Part shown: one piece after another, positions 35,750 through 63,885 of the stretch | Numbering within the stretch: position 1 is the stretch's first letter | Layout: the number at the start of each line of letters is the position of its first letter | From: Perognathus longimembris pacificus | Lineage: Eukaryota > Chordata > Mammalia > Rodentia > Heteromyidae | Length of the DNA: 64,000 bases | NCBI RefSeq assembly: GCF_023159225.1 | Contig: NC_063164.1 | Coordinates: 70,603,300-70,667,299 of the forward strand | Reading direction: 5' to 3' | Program-made: the position numbers and the translations under genes | The notes under the pieces: generated by a model | What the model was told of the DNA's origin: nothing | Databases searched by the model: none | What the model saw: only the letters and a program-made list of their open reading frames with translations

Positions 35750-36742
35750 ACTTACAGCTCTTTGGGGAAGTGGCTAATTCTGAACCTGGGCCTGGGGCAG
35801 GGAATATACATCATCTTAAAGAATCCTGTAGTGTCAGAAATACTCAAGGAAATTGAGATACAAAAGGAAAAAACAAAAACAAAAACTGTGAACATGTATC
35901 AAAAAGGCAGAATGCCAACTAAAAATTCTCAATGACCCAAACTAAAACAATTGGAAAAGCAAAAGTATTGGATTAGAATGGAAATGTAAACTTAACATGC
36001 ACAAGCTCATACAAACATAAATAACCAAAAAGAAAAACTTTTTACCCTTACTGTTTGGGCTGCACATAGTGACACCGTGTAGGGAAAGAGAATTCATGAT
36101 GTGGAAATCTGACAAACACTGCCCAGGGGAAAGTGCCAAAGTCATTATCCACAGCCTAAGTGAGTACCAACCCCTCCCCCCATATGACCTGGTAATGCAT
36201 TATGAAAACAGAGTAGGTAAAGCCCGATAGAGGGAAATTCAACTAAATACCTAATGAATATGTCTAAAAAGGCCCAAGTTATTCAAAGAAAGTAAGCCTC
36301 AAGAACTGTCACAGTCTAGAGGAGTGACTAGTATGTGGTATTGTGAATCCTGGAAATCGAAAAGGATGTGAAAGCCCCAAACGAAGGAAAACTGATTAAG
36401 TATAAACTTCAGTGTCTATCTTTTAAAACGCATTCACTTTAAATTTACTGAGCCTACAGAGTCGGCACTGTCCAGGAGCTGGTAGTAAGTGCCTCATGCT
36501 GGAAACCAGTGAGTCCCGAGAAATAAGCAGCAACCCCACGAAGCACCGAGACGTCGTCCGGGAGGCGGTCGGAAAAGCTTACTAGGTGTCCCACACCATC
36601 TCTGTACCAGGCCGTGGGCATCCGCGCCGTGCGGCGGCTCTCGCGGGTTTGCGTACGTGAGGTGCGTGCGCATCGACGCGCTCTGGAACAGCTGGTTCTG
36701 GCTGGCCTCGATCAACCCCGGAGCGGCCCGCTGACTTTTGGC

Positions 36743-36766
36743 GCCGCCATTTTGACCGCCGGAAGA
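36743..36766 (+). promoter_or_regulatory. YY1-type and ETS-type sites in the MMADHC promoter
   Basis: GCCGCCATTTTG at 36743-36754 is the reverse complement of the YY1 motif core (CAAAATGGCGGC). CCGGAAGA at 36759-36766 is an ETS/GABP-type site 4 bases further on. The pair is typical of TATA-less housekeeping promoters, including those of many mitochondrial proteins, and suggests transcription starts close by. Occupancy is inferred. Confidence 0.6.
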
Positions 36767-37128
36767 GTCGAGTCGCGGGGCAGCCGGAGGCCGCGGCGTT
36801 GGTGATCCGTACGGATGGTCTCTGCCTGCAGAAGCCCCTCGGAATTGGCCTGTACCCGAATCGCAGCTCACGGTATGGCCTTTATCCCTACAGAGCTCCG
36901 GTCATGCTGCCTTTCACGCAGTCTTCCGGCGGTTCTGGGCTCGGAGCTGTGAAAACATCCGCTTTGACCCCGGGGTCGCGAGTACCCGGCTGTGGCGGGC
37001 GGGGAGGGGGGTTGGGAGGAGGAAGGAGGGAGGGTGGGCGGGGACGGACGGACGCGGACCCGGGACGCGGTCCCGCCGTCGGCTGAGCTCCACTCCCTCA
37101 CGGTCCGTGGTGTTTCTCCCTTTCCCAG

Positions 37129-37176
37129 GAAGCCTTTGCCGCAGGGGAGGTCTCGGCTCGGTCTACGCCGCCGGAA

Positions 37177-37185
<9 letters not shown>
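37129..37185 (+). CDS. MMADHC: MMADHC exon 2: 5' UTR end and codons 1-3
   Basis: The exon starts after a pyrimidine-rich acceptor (TTTCTCCCTTTCCCAG) and ends at a strong GTGAGT donor. The ATG at 37177 is followed by only two more codons (Ala, His) before the intron; the frame resumes at 40055. There is no upstream ATG in this exon. The 48-base leader part would be 5' UTR. Confidence 0.88.
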
Positions 37186-53795
<16,610 letters not shown>

Positions 53796-54120
53796 CAGTA
53801 ATGTCATCTTATTTGCAGTACTGTTTGTATGCAATGAATTGAGCTATATAAACACTGTTAGACTTCAACGTTTCAAATATACTTATTTTTAGGTACTTAT
53901 TTCAACATTTAAAGATTTACAACATTTGCAAGTGACTTGAGATTTTCTCAAGTGTTAATGATTCATATCATTGAATACATGTTAAATATATCCACATTCT
54001 GAAGAATGAGGAATTAACATGTAACCAGCATATGATGTCTTATTGTTAATTCTCTACATTATTGCAGAAACCTTAGTTTTAATTATTTTTCCCAAAATAA
54101 ACCATATATGTGGTTATAAC
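53796..54120 (+). other. MMADHC: MMADHC 3' UTR
   Basis: AT-rich sequence without recognisable repeats lies between the stop codon and a canonical polyadenylation signal. A T/GT-rich stretch begins just after 54120, fitting a cleavage site near there. The cleavage position is inferred. Confidence 0.75.
54096..54101 (+). terminator. MMADHC polyadenylation signal AATAAA
   Basis: It is the first AATAAA after the stop codon, 300 bases downstream, followed within 30 bases by a GTGTTTTT element. Confidence 0.8.
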
Positions 54121-54514
54121 TTGTGTTTTTCACTGCAGTATTTTAAGAATACAGTTCTTAAAGGTTTTTAGCAGAGCTATCATAATTTTCAAGCTTTTAA
54201 AAATGCACTTGAGGATTATAAATTTACTGTAGACTTTGGGGGATTTGTCTTAATTATCTGTTAAGCATTCTGGTACTGGCTGGAATCTTTCTTTGAAGTA
54301 ATAAGTGATCAGGAAAAGAGAATAGATGGAAATAGTACGTCACTATGTCTGAAAGCATATGAATCTCATTCTTAGGCATACAAAAACTTCTTAACTCTTG
54401 ATTGAGACAAGTAAATATAATTTATTTTCAGATAAAACTATCTCTCAGCTACCAACTAACTCCATAACATCAAATTATGTCACACAAGTCAGAAGTGCCT
54501 TGTGGTAATTTAGG

Positions 54515-54760
54515 GTTGTTTTTTTTTTCTTCTTTTTTGGTTATGGAGGTTTGAACTCAGGGCTTTGAGCTTGCATGTAGGCACTCTACCTCTGAGTCAT
54601 GCTTCCAGCTCAGGCATGCACCTAGACACCACTGCATCCAGCTTCTGGGAGTCTGGTGGACTTTTCTGCCTGGGCTTGTCTCAAACTTGATCCTCACATC
54701 CTCAGCCTTTCAAACAACTAAGATTGTAGACATAGACTAATAGTTCTCAGCTCTGCTTGT
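54515..54760 (-). mobile_element. B1-plus-tRNA-like dimeric SINE (minus)
   Basis: GGTTTGAACTCAGGGCTTTG and GGCACTCTACCTCTGAGTCA (right unit), then GACTTTTCTGCCTGGGCTTG and AACTAAGATTGTAGACATAG (B1 unit). Confidence 0.65.
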
Positions 54761-54879
54761 TTTCATTTTATTATAAGCTAAGATTTATCTTTCACTAATT
54801 AGTTTTTGCAGTAAGGAATCTTAGGAGAAAAACAACTTCTACAAACTGACTTAATTGATATGGATTTTATTTTCTTTTT

Positions 54880-55139
54880 TTGTTTAATGAAATACATATT
54901 TTTAATTTACTTCTTATCTACAAATGGTTGTACAAGGGGTTAGAATTTAACATGAGTATCTTGATTAGAGTCACTTCTTCCATCATTCTGTATCCCTTCC
55001 CCCCACTAGTCATGTCAAGTTTCCCACTGTCTTTTCAAATATGTGCATTGAGTATTATGATTGTATTTCTCCATTGTTCCATTTTCCATTTATCTGCCCT
55101 CTCCCACTATTCCCCCGTGCCAAACATTTCACCTTCCTG
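54880..55139 (-). mobile_element. Older L1 3' end (antisense), part 1 of 2
   Basis: TGGTTGTACAAGGGGTTAGA and a pyrimidine-rich stretch (antisense polypurine tract) are followed by a SINE insertion; the L1 resumes at 55346. Confidence 0.65.
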
Positions 55140-55154
55140 ATACTCATTACTTTT

Positions 55155-55330
55155 TTTTGTCAGTCATGGGGCACTCTACCACTTGAGCCACAGTACCACT
55201 TCCAGTTTTCTGGTGGTTAATTGAAGATAAGAGTCTCATAGACTTTCCTGCCCAGGCTGCCTTTGAACTGTGATCTTCAGATCTCAGCCTCCTGAGTAGC
55301 TAGGATTACAGTCATGAGCTACCAGCGCCC
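55155..55330 (-). mobile_element. B1-derived dimeric SINE (minus) with 15 bp TSD, inserted in an L1
   Basis: TTTTGTCAGTCATGGGGCAC, then GGTGGTTAATTGAAGATAAG, then AGCTAGGATTACAGTCATGA. ATACTCATTACTTTT occurs at 55140-55154 and 55331-55345. The right unit has an internal deletion. Confidence 0.92.
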
Positions 55331-55345
55331 ATACTCATTACTTTT

Positions 55346-55980
55346 AACTGTTTGAAAATTGCTCAAAAGGTTTACACAATATACTGTAAATTAGCCTGCT
55401 TTATCAGGTATATATGCATATGTTCCCGTGTGTATGTTCACCTGGGGTTTGTGTTTTGTGTCTGTGATCCATATGAGGGAAAACATGTATCGTGTGTCCG
55501 TCTGGGCTGGTGTACTTTACTTACTACAATATTTTTCTGATCCATCCATGTCCCTGCAAGTAGCAAAGTTTTATTCTCCCTGATGGCTGAATAAAATTTC
55601 ATTCCATATATATCCCATATATAGTAAGTTTCTTAATCCATTTATCCATTGTAGAGCATCTGGGCTGTTTCTATAACTTAGCTGTTGTGAACAGTGCTAC
55701 AATGAACTTGGATGTACAGGTTCCATTATTGGATCCTGTCTTGCTATATCTTGGGATTAAAGCCCAGGAGTGTTATTTCTGGATCATAAAGTAGTTGTAT
55801 TTTTAGTTTTTGGAAGTCTCCATACTGATTGCCATAGTGGTGATACTAGTTTACATTTCCACCAACAATGTATTAGAATCCTTTCTCCCCCACATCCTAA
55901 CCAGCATTTATTGTTAATAGTTTCTACAGTAAGCATTCTGACTGCCATGAGATGGAATCTCAGAGTTTTGATTTGCAAGA
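55346..55980 (-). mobile_element. Older L1 (antisense), part 2 of 2: 3' UTR and ORF2 end
   Basis: It contains TAAGTTTCTTAATCCATTTA, TAGAGCATCTGGGCTGTTTC and GTGGTGATACTAGTTTACAT with CACCAACAATG, the usual antisense ORF2 C-terminal order. No intact frame remains. Confidence 0.8.
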
Positions 55981-56009
55981 AATGTTTATTTTTTTAAAAA
56001 ATTACAGAG

Positions 56010-56248
56010 CTGCTTTTTCCCCCCTTAATTTTATGCCAGTACTTGAGCTTGAAATCTGGACCTGCATTTTGAAAGTTCAAGGCTTGGGCCACAGTACTAA
56101 TTACAGCTTTTTGCTGGAAAATTGAAGATAACCAGTGCATAGTTTTCTCCTGGACTTTTATGCCTTAACTAGCTTCAAAACTTGATTGTCAGATCTCAGC
56201 CCTGAGTACCCAGGATTATAGATGTGAGCCACCGGTGCCCAGTGAGGT
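56010..56248 (-). mobile_element. B1-derived dimeric SINE (minus), decayed
   Basis: TGCCAGTACTTGAGCTTGAA, AAAATTGAAGATAACCAGTG and GGATTATAGATGTGAGCCAC. Confidence 0.75.
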
Positions 56249-56609
56249 GACTTTTTAATCACAACTTGATTTTAAACTCTACTTAATATTCAGCTTGATA
56301 GAAGGGTTACTCGTTACCCAAACAGTAAGAGCAAAGTATTTTTTTGGATTATTTGTTTTCTTTGGAGGAAGCAGCATCTAAGTTTAATTTTTTTCTGAAA
56401 TCAGACATGGTTATGATAATTTGTGTTTTTCACATCAGTATTTTAATTATATAATTCTTAAGAAAAATTTTAAGAAGCTACAGTAAAACTTTTTTAAAAA
56501 ATATATAGTTGAAGGAAGCCCTGAATCATTTTTCGAATAGTTTGACTTTTTGTTTACGGCCAGCCCATATTATGATCTTTCTACCACATTTTAATCTTTT
56601 CTATGATTA

Positions 56610-56732
56610 TGGCCTCAGACCTAGCTGGAATTATAGATATGAGCTACCATACCTGGCTAGTTTGGTTGAAAAGGGGGTTTCCCTATCTCCAGCAGCTAGG
56701 ATTGCAGGCATAAACCGCAGTGCCTAGTCTTA
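56610..56732 (-). mobile_element. B1 fragments (minus), two partial copies
   Basis: GCTGGAATTATAGATATGAG with CTACCATACCTGGC, then CAGCTAGGATTGCAGGCATA. Confidence 0.55.
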
Positions 56733-57604
56733 AGAGCTACAAATACTTTATGAAAAGGATGGAGCAATTCCTAGATCATTTTGACATAACTTTAAAATTT
56801 TTAATATACATACATGGACATGCATGTAAAAGCACATATAATAAACGATAAATGTCTTTTTATGTGACCAGCACTCACAGGATACCAGCGTATTATTCTT
56901 CTGTTCCCTAGCAAACATTTATCTGTAGCATAAATTGATTTTCTGCCTTGTATATGTGATATCATATTGTATGTTCCCTTGTCTGGCCTTTATTTCAACA
57001 TATACTACTGTGCTACATATTTTTAGCCATATTCTCTTGAAACTTGAGCATTTAACTGAAATGATTATAAAATGTCATCTACTGATTGACAGTGGTACTT
57101 GTTATAGGTGGCAATAGGTAGTTAATATATTTTATGGCAGTGACAATGTTTTCTTAAATGCTCTGGCAAGATTCAGCTTTGGGAGATATAACCCAGGAGA
57201 CGCTTACTGATGGTAATAGTACAAAATGGTGAAGGGTGATGTTTGTACATTGCAGTAAGAAAACATTTTGGTCATATCCACTTGAACAAGAAAGAATTGG
57301 TAAATTATATGTAACTTTAAATTCCAGAATTTAATCATAGAATTTAAGCTGAAGGAACTTTAGGGTTAACAAATTCTCACTGCTATATTTTATGCATAAA
57401 GAAATTTAGAAATTCATTCCATTGAACTCTGCATGCTCTAATTTAAGATGAAAATTTATTCAAATAGATATCTGAAAATTCAATTATAGAATGCTACACT
57501 TCAAACAAAACTTCTCAGGCTTCAAGTTTAGGTTTCCATCACTTGTAACATCATCCAAATCCTTACATTTAAGCAAAATTCTACTCTTGATTCCATATCT
57601 TCTT

Positions 57605-57817
57605 CTTTTTTTTTTTTTTTTTTGGCTAGTCCTGGGGCTTGGACTCAGGGCCTGAGCACTGTCCATGGCTTCTTTTTGTTCAAGGCTAGCACTCTACCAC
57701 TTGAGCCACAGCGCCACTTCTGGCCATTTTCTATATATGTGGTGCTGGGGCATTGAACCCAGGGCCTCATGTATACAAGGCAAGCACTCTTGCCACTAGG
57801 CCATATCCCCAGCCCAC
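57605..57817 (-). mobile_element. IDL-Geo SINE (minus) with 16 bp TSD
   Basis: A long T run, GGCTAGTCCTGGGGCTTGG and the antisense left monomer ending ATATCCCCAGCCC. GATTCCATATCTTCTT occurs at 57589-57604 and 57818-57833. Confidence 0.94.
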
Positions 57818-57899
57818 GATTCCATATCTTCTTATGATTGGATCTTTTTTTGTTCCAAAGCAGGGGAAGCAAGAAGCCTATCGTAAAAATAACCCTGAA

Positions 57900-58320
57900 A
57901 AATAAGGCTGAAGGTATGACTCAATGATACCCACCAGCCAGCAAGTAGATAGCCCTGGGCTCGAATTCCAGTATTATTCTTCCCTACCCCTCCCCCCCCC
58001 AAAAAAATCTCAAACTAGACACAGTGGATCATGCCTATAATGCCTATAATCCCAGTTGCATAAGAAGAGATTAAGAGAAATAGCACAAGACTAGCCTGGG
58101 CAAAAGGTAAGACAACATCTCAATAAGCTGGGCATGGTGGTATACATTTGTAGTCCGAGCTACACAGAAGCTGTAGGTAAGATTATGGTCAGAGACAGTA
58201 GGCAGAAATTGAAGATTCTATCTGAAAAGTAACTAAAGCAAAAAAGGGCTGCGGGCATAGGCTGGTTCAGCTTAGGGCACCGGCAAGGCCTTGAGTTCCA
58301 ACCTCAGAACTATTAAAAAA
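57900..58320 (+). mobile_element. Cluster of decayed tRNA-like and B1-like SINE pieces (plus)
   Basis: CTGGGCTCGAATTCCAG (tRNA-like B box) near 57954, ACAGTGGATCATGCCTATAA at 58021, AAGCTGGGCATGGTGGTATA at 58124 and a final tRNA-like unit ending AACCTCAGAAC. The boundaries are unclear. Confidence 0.6.
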
Positions 58321-58574
58321 ATAAACCTGACTTACCCAGTGGCATCCAAAATCGGTTCAAGGATCCCTTTAGGTTCCACTATCTAAATGAAACCTGATTA
58401 CTGCACCCTTCGTTGCTCTTACCCTTAGGTTTCATAGTACTATTTTATACTTGATTACATACTAGTACACATCTAGGGTTTTTTGTTTGTTTTTAAGTAT
58501 TGTCTTCCATTCCTGAAAGTTGGACCTGAATTCCTTACTGAAGTATAACAGTAAACATGCTGAAATAATCTCTA

Positions 58575-58855
58575 TTCTTTTTTTTTTTCTTGGTGGTATT
58601 GAGGTTTGAACTTGGAGGACTTGATGCTTGCTAGACAGGTGTTCCGGTGCTTGAGCCATGCCTCCATCCCTTTTTCCTCTGGTTATTCTTTGGCCAATTT
58701 CCTCAGACTGAATTTTCAATTTACACTTCCCTGTAGCTGGGATGACCACCAAGACAAATTATTGGGTGAAATTGTATATCTAGAACTTCCTGCCTGAGCT
58801 AGGTAGCATCACTGCCAATAGCTGATCTCCAGCTCACCAGTGCCAAACCTATGTT
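58575..58855 (-). mobile_element. Possible old composite SINE (minus)
   Basis: A T run, then GGTATTGAGGTTTGAACTTG and TGCTTGAGCCATGCCTCCAT. The rest is too diverged to assign. Confidence 0.4.
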
Positions 58856-58856
58856 C

Positions 58857-59061
58857 TTTTTTTTTTTTTTTTTTTTTTTTTGCCTGTCCTGGAGCTTGAA
58901 CTCAGGACCTGAGCACTGTCCCTGGCTTTTTATTGTCCAAGGTTAGCACTCTACCACAGTACCACTTCCAGCTTTTTCTGTATATGTGGTGCTGAGGAAT
59001 CTAACCCAGGCCTTTGTGTATGCTAGGTAAGCATGCTACCACTGGGCCACATTCCCAGCCC
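58857..59061 (-). mobile_element. IDL-Geo SINE (minus), diverged, long T run
   Basis: About 24 T residues, GGAGCTTGAACTCAGGACCT, a short deletion in the right monomer, then the left monomer ending ACATTCCCAGCCCC. No clean target duplication is seen. Confidence 0.85.
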
Positions 59062-59184
59062 CCTATCCTCTGTTCTTATCCCCTCAGTACTAATCACAGT
59101 ATCATAAACTTAATAGGTTATTCTCTGCCTCCCTTTGAATACAGGTAAGCTTTAATTATGCGAAAGATAGATTTTTGTTTTCTT

Positions 59185-59262
59185 GAAGTGCTGGGAGTCA
59201 ACTCCAGGGCCTTATGCATGCTGGGCAAGTTCTTTGCCACTGATCTGCATCCACAGCCTCTA
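59185..59262 (-). mobile_element. Stand-alone ID-like SINE (minus)
   Basis: GTGCTGGGAGTCAACTCCAG with GGCCTTATGCATGCTGGGCA, then TCCACAGCCTC, is an antisense ID monomer without a right unit. Confidence 0.65.
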
Positions 59263-59639
59263 TCCTGAATAAATTAAGGCTTTGAGCATTTTTACTTCCA
59301 ATTGCTACTAGAAGTTATAATCATTTAAAACTTCAGAACTGTTTAGCAAATACAGAGTAGTGGTTGGTTGAGGACTGCAGCAGAAGTGAGAAAAGTTTGC
59401 TGGATCATTGAATATGTATACAAGGAAAAAGTAAATTTACTCCTATTTTAACAACAGGCAAAAGTCACTTCCATGTGAATTGCATGCCTACATCTGAAAA
59501 TACATCATAAAGCTTTTCATTTTGATGGATTCCCATCTATGGTTAGGGAGTTGACAGATTTTTTTTAAAGCAAAACCATACAAGGAAAACTTTTTATGAA
59601 TTTGGTTGTATTGAACTTGTAATTAATCAAAAAACATCA

Positions 59640-60160
59640 TGAAGGAAAAGGCAGCTAACAGCTGAATATATATACACATCCAACAATCCAGCAATACTAC
59701 ATACCAATTAAAGATTCACATCAATGATACATAAAGAAGTTCTAAGGTCAGTAAACAAAGGAAAATATTTACAAAGATTATACAAATAGCCAGTAAGATG
59801 ATAAGTTGATTTCATAAGCCATCAGAAATGCAACTATGTACAATATCATACTTACATTCCCCAGAATGGCAGACATGGAAAAGAAAACACCGAATGTAGG
59901 CAAAGATACAGAACAACTTATGATGTTAAAGGGAAAGTGTGAAATAGTAAAAGAAAACCTTTAGAAAACTGGTAGGTCCATGGCTTAGCATATCATGGAA
60001 CCTATTACTCGCACTCTGAGACTACATGCAATGAAGTGCATTCATATGTTCACCATAAGGTGTGTACTATAAAGTGCTGCCCCATCAGTAATAGCTAAAG
60101 TTACAAACTACTTAGGTTTATGAACACTAGAATGGGTACATCCTTGAAGACTGGTCACAT
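59640..60160 (+). mobile_element. Ancient L1M-type ORF2 fragment (plus)
   Basis: CACATCCAACAATCCAGCAA, ACAAATAGCCAGTAAGATGA and CCAGAATGGCAGACATGG follow the order of old mammalian L1 ORF2 ends. It is heavily decayed, without open frames. Confidence 0.6.
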
Positions 60161-60364
60161 AAATGGGATATTCTAAGAAGATAAATGTTTGTGAATATTT
60201 GCAACAATAGAAATACACATAATGTCTGTCACATTGAAAGAAGTAGAACCAAGGCCATAGGTGTATGCAGATAATTCCACTGTCCGAAGTGCAAAACCAA
60301 ACTGTTGCGACAAATCAAAATTCATCACTGCAAGGGGAAAGGTAGGGATAATATGCAGATTTGG

Positions 60365-60713
60365 AATGTCCCCCAAAGACCAGCCTCTATGCTAAATACT
60401 TGGTTCCAAGAGCCTGTGGGCATTTGGAAGATGATAGAACTTTTCATAGGTGGGGCCTAGAAAATCAGGCAATTGGAAGTGTGTCCTCAAATGGGTTTTG
60501 GAAATCTGCCCTTTCCTCTTCCTCCCTGCTTTCCAATAACCATAAAATGAAGAGATTCTCCCCAACACTTGCTCTTTCTTGTGCTATTTAGGCCCAAAAG
60601 CAACAGTATGCCAACCTTAATTTGAACCTCTGAGACTGAGCTAAAATAAACCTTTGTTCCTTTTAAGTTGGCTATCTCAGGTATTCCCTCACAACAACAG
60701 AAAAGCTAACACA
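60365..60713 (+). mobile_element. MaLR-like solo LTR (plus), tentative family
   Basis: It begins near TGTCCCCCAAAGACCAGC, carries GGTGGGGCCTAGAAAATCAG and an AATAAA-containing stretch (AAAATAAACCTTTGTTCC), and ends GGTATTCCCTCACAACAACA with AAAAGCTAACACA. No internal retroviral genes flank it. The right end is homologous to the LTR fragment at 7708-7985 in the other orientation. Confidence 0.55.
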
Positions 60714-61209
60714 AGAATTAACTGGAAAGACAAAGCGTATTCCAGGAGGTTAAGAATGTATTTGTGTTTTCTGAATCTGGGTGCCGATTGCTTACGTAAG
60801 CGTATATGCACTCTTTGCCTATGGTTTGAATATGAAATGTCATCATAAGCTCATATACTGGACATATAGTTTAGGAAGTTCTAGAAACTTAAGTAAACTT
60901 AGTTAACTAAAATGGAACAAATTACTTACTAGCTTTTAGTACTAGTCCTGGAAAAAAAACAAAAAACCAGCTTGTACAATTCCCTGATGACTCAGCATCA
61001 GTAATACCAGATTTGCTCTTAGTTTATGTTTTCATTGATTGCTAGTTCCTCTCTTGCTTTGAAAACTATGACTGTTTTAGTAGTTTAAAAATAAGTTTTA
61101 ATAGGTGTTTGTTCAGTATTACTATTTTATGAGACCTTTCCACATTTCTATTTGATTTACAGGACACAAGATCCATTTGCATACAGAGTATGTGAATTCA
61201 TTTACTCTT

Positions 61210-61706
61210 TTTTAAAAAAATTTTATTGTCAAACTGATGTACAGAGAGGTTACAGTTTCATACGTTAGGCATTGGATACATTTCTTGTACTGTTTGTAAC
61301 CTCCTCCCTCATTCCCCCCTCCCTTTCCCCCTTTCCCTTTCCCCCCATGAATTGTTCAGTTGATTTACACCAAACAGTTTTGCAAGTATTGCTTTTGTAG
61401 TCGTTTGTCTTTTTATCCTGTGTCTCTCGATTTTAGTATTCCCTTTCACTTTCCTGGTTCTAATACCAGTATACACGGTTTCCAATGTACTCAGATAAGA
61501 TACAGTGATAGTGCAGGTACAACCACAAGAGTCCAATAGCTAATACCCTTATGAACACATAAGATGATGCTAAGTGAAATGAACTCCATGTTATGGAAAC
61601 GACTGTTACATCACTGTTGTAATTACTTTCAACATGCCATGTGAAACCGTAGCTTCTATTGTTGATGATCCTCTTGTATCCCCTTCCTGTGGTTGTACCT
61701 GCACTA
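61210..61706 (-). mobile_element. L1 with inverted 5' segment (twin priming), perfect 12 bp TSD
   Basis: 61210-61532 is antisense L1 3' UTR (TTTTATTGTCAAACTGATGT ... GTGCAGGTACAACCAC). 61533-61706 is sense upstream sequence (AACACATAAGATGATGCTAA ... GTGGTTGTACCTGCACTATC). About 20 bases (GTGGTTGTACCTGCACTATC) occur in both pieces. TCATTTACTCTT flanks the whole at 61198-61209 and 61707-61718. Confidence 0.95.
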
Positions 61707-61719
61707 TCATTTACTCTTA

Positions 61720-63015
61720 AGTTATTTTCAATGTTTCAGACTCAACCTTAGTGTCACACAATCTTAATTGTTAATTATAAGAGTATTTCCCCCATTTAAA
61801 CTTAGTTAAAGGACTTATAGGGTCAAAAGGAGGACACAGTTTTGGCACCAAGTAAACAAGCTGGGAAAGAGACAGGCAAACTATTGTAGGGCAATAACTA
61901 CATTATACTAATAAGATTTGCTCTATATTAAACTAGAGTGAGTTAAAATACCTTCCCAGAGTCAAGTGGTCACTCAGGGGAAATAAATGAACTCTCCTGG
62001 GACACTGAAACATGAATTAGTGACCTGGAAGAGGCAATTAATCTCAGATGGATGAGCACTTGGCTTTTAGATTACTCTCTATTTATAGTATCCTTAAAAT
62101 CAAATGCAAATCAACCCACAGTGTACTTTTCTGCAGATAAACCCACCTCTACATTGATTCAAGACAATTGTGTCTCCAAGTACCAAAAATTATTTCAAAA
62201 TACTAAGAAATATGGAAATTTTGTCTAGGAAAATTTACACACCAGTTTCCTCCTCCTAGCAAATTTTAGAGGTGAGGGAGTAAAGTGGAAAAGAATCAAT
62301 ATATGATTCAGAGCTTATCAGAGCACTTATTAGCCTATCTCTCACATTAACCCTGTTTTCCATTTAATTTTTTTTCTTTTCACAGACAAGTTAAATATTG
62401 TGAAGAAGCTTAGTATGGTAGTCACATTTATGACGTTGTTTTAAGGAACACTGAAAATGACTGATATGAATCCCATAAATCACATACAGATATCAGTATC
62501 ATTTCAGATAATAGATCTCCAGGGTTTTGGATATGGAGAAGTTTGGTTCCAACCAGCAGAAGAACATGTGGCAAGTTGAGGATTTCGTTTAGCTCCTGGA
62601 CTTTCAAAACATATGTACACATATGTTTGTTTTTACAAAAACAATATGTATGTACACACATGTATATGTGTATATGTATACACATGTGTACATAAACATG
62701 CACAACTTACGCAAAAAACTAGCACCAACTAGCACTGTATAACCTAATTTAAATTATTACATTGAAGTTTATAAACAAATGAAAAAGAACCTCTAAATTG
62801 ACTGCCATTTGCTAACATTTTAATGCTATTTGTTTAAAAACTGTAGTCTGCAATGATATGTTTTACCAATAGGTGCCACTATATAATTACTTAGAAATTT
62901 CTCAGTTTTGCTGTGAGGAAAAATGGAAGCTTCAGTTTTGTAAAGAACACCTTGCTCTATCAATTCTGCATGATTAAAATTTACACTGTTCTACTTAGAA
63001 ATATGGATTGTTTTA
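61720..63015. other. AT-rich intergenic stretch
   Basis: No gene or named repeat. 62640-62705 is a TG/TA/CA low-complexity tract with inverted symmetry (CACATGTATATGTGTATATG then TATACACATGTG). Confidence 0.5.
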
Positions 63016-63017
63016 AA

Positions 63018-63130
63018 TAATACTAGTTTTAAGGAGTTATACAAAGAGGTTTCAATTCATCGTGTCAGTTTATGAATACAAGGCAGCTTGATCAACCTCA
63101 CCTCTTCCATCATTTTCTCCTATAAGGCAG
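63018..63130 (-). mobile_element. Old L1 3' end (antisense), tentative
   Basis: GAGTTATACAAAGAGGTTTC and CTTGATCAACCTCACCTCTT parallel the antisense 3' ends of other L1s. Confidence 0.45.
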
Positions 63131-63134
63131 GTTC

Positions 63135-63885
63135 TTGTGCAGTGCTGATGTCATCATTTCTAAATTTTTTACTCCTATTGCTATCACTGTTATTATTAGA
63201 TTCTATTATTTGTGCTACAAAACTAATTACATGTCTTTCAAGTAGAAACTGAACTTGCCATGCACTTAGATGGCTGAATAGTTATGTATGATTATTCTTT
63301 TCATTTTTAATATTTGAGTTCGGTTTGTCACAGTGTGATGAATCACTCTTTGCCATAGTGTCCTGTATCACAGAAGAAATAAGTGGAGAAGGATTTCTAG
63401 ATACTAATACTTAAGTACTACTAGTTGGTGGTCACTTTCTTCATCACCAGCAAGGCAGTGAGAAATCTTGTTTAGCACTATATGTAGTCAAAGGACTACA
63501 TGTATGAGAGTACAAATTCAATAAGGGTATTTTTTGTTTTTAGAAGTGTAATAAGAGTTTACAAAATTATTAAAATATATAATATGTGAGAAATAGAAAA
63601 AATTCTTGAAAAACAGAACCAGTTCAATTTTTGTGTGAGCACAGTATTTAGCTGAATTGTAATAGTAAAATATATAATTTGTTTAGTATTAAAAATTTAT
63701 GTTCTAGTCTGAAAAATAAGCTACCTAGGAAGAGACAAGTCGTGAACACAGTCAAAGCAAGTATCAGAAAATCACAGAACATAGTTTACAGGTTTGTAGG
63801 CAAGAAATGAAAACACATAAGCTATTTATGGTGGGTATCTTATAAATCATCTAGTCCTCTCCTTTATTTATTTAGTTGGATTTGT
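63135..63885. other. AT-rich intergenic stretch, nothing recognised
   Basis: I see no gene or named repeat. Confidence 0.5.

Noticed and set aside
54880..55997. Leu/Phe/Ser-rich frames downstream of MMADHC that might suggest another gene
   Set aside because: They fall in an old antisense L1 split by a SINE; no splice-linked exons or family motifs are seen.
62428..62703. 91-codon minus-strand frame ending in a His/Tyr/Val-rich stretch
   Set aside because: Its N-terminal part is translated from a TG/TA/CA low-complexity tract and the remainder has no recognisable motif.
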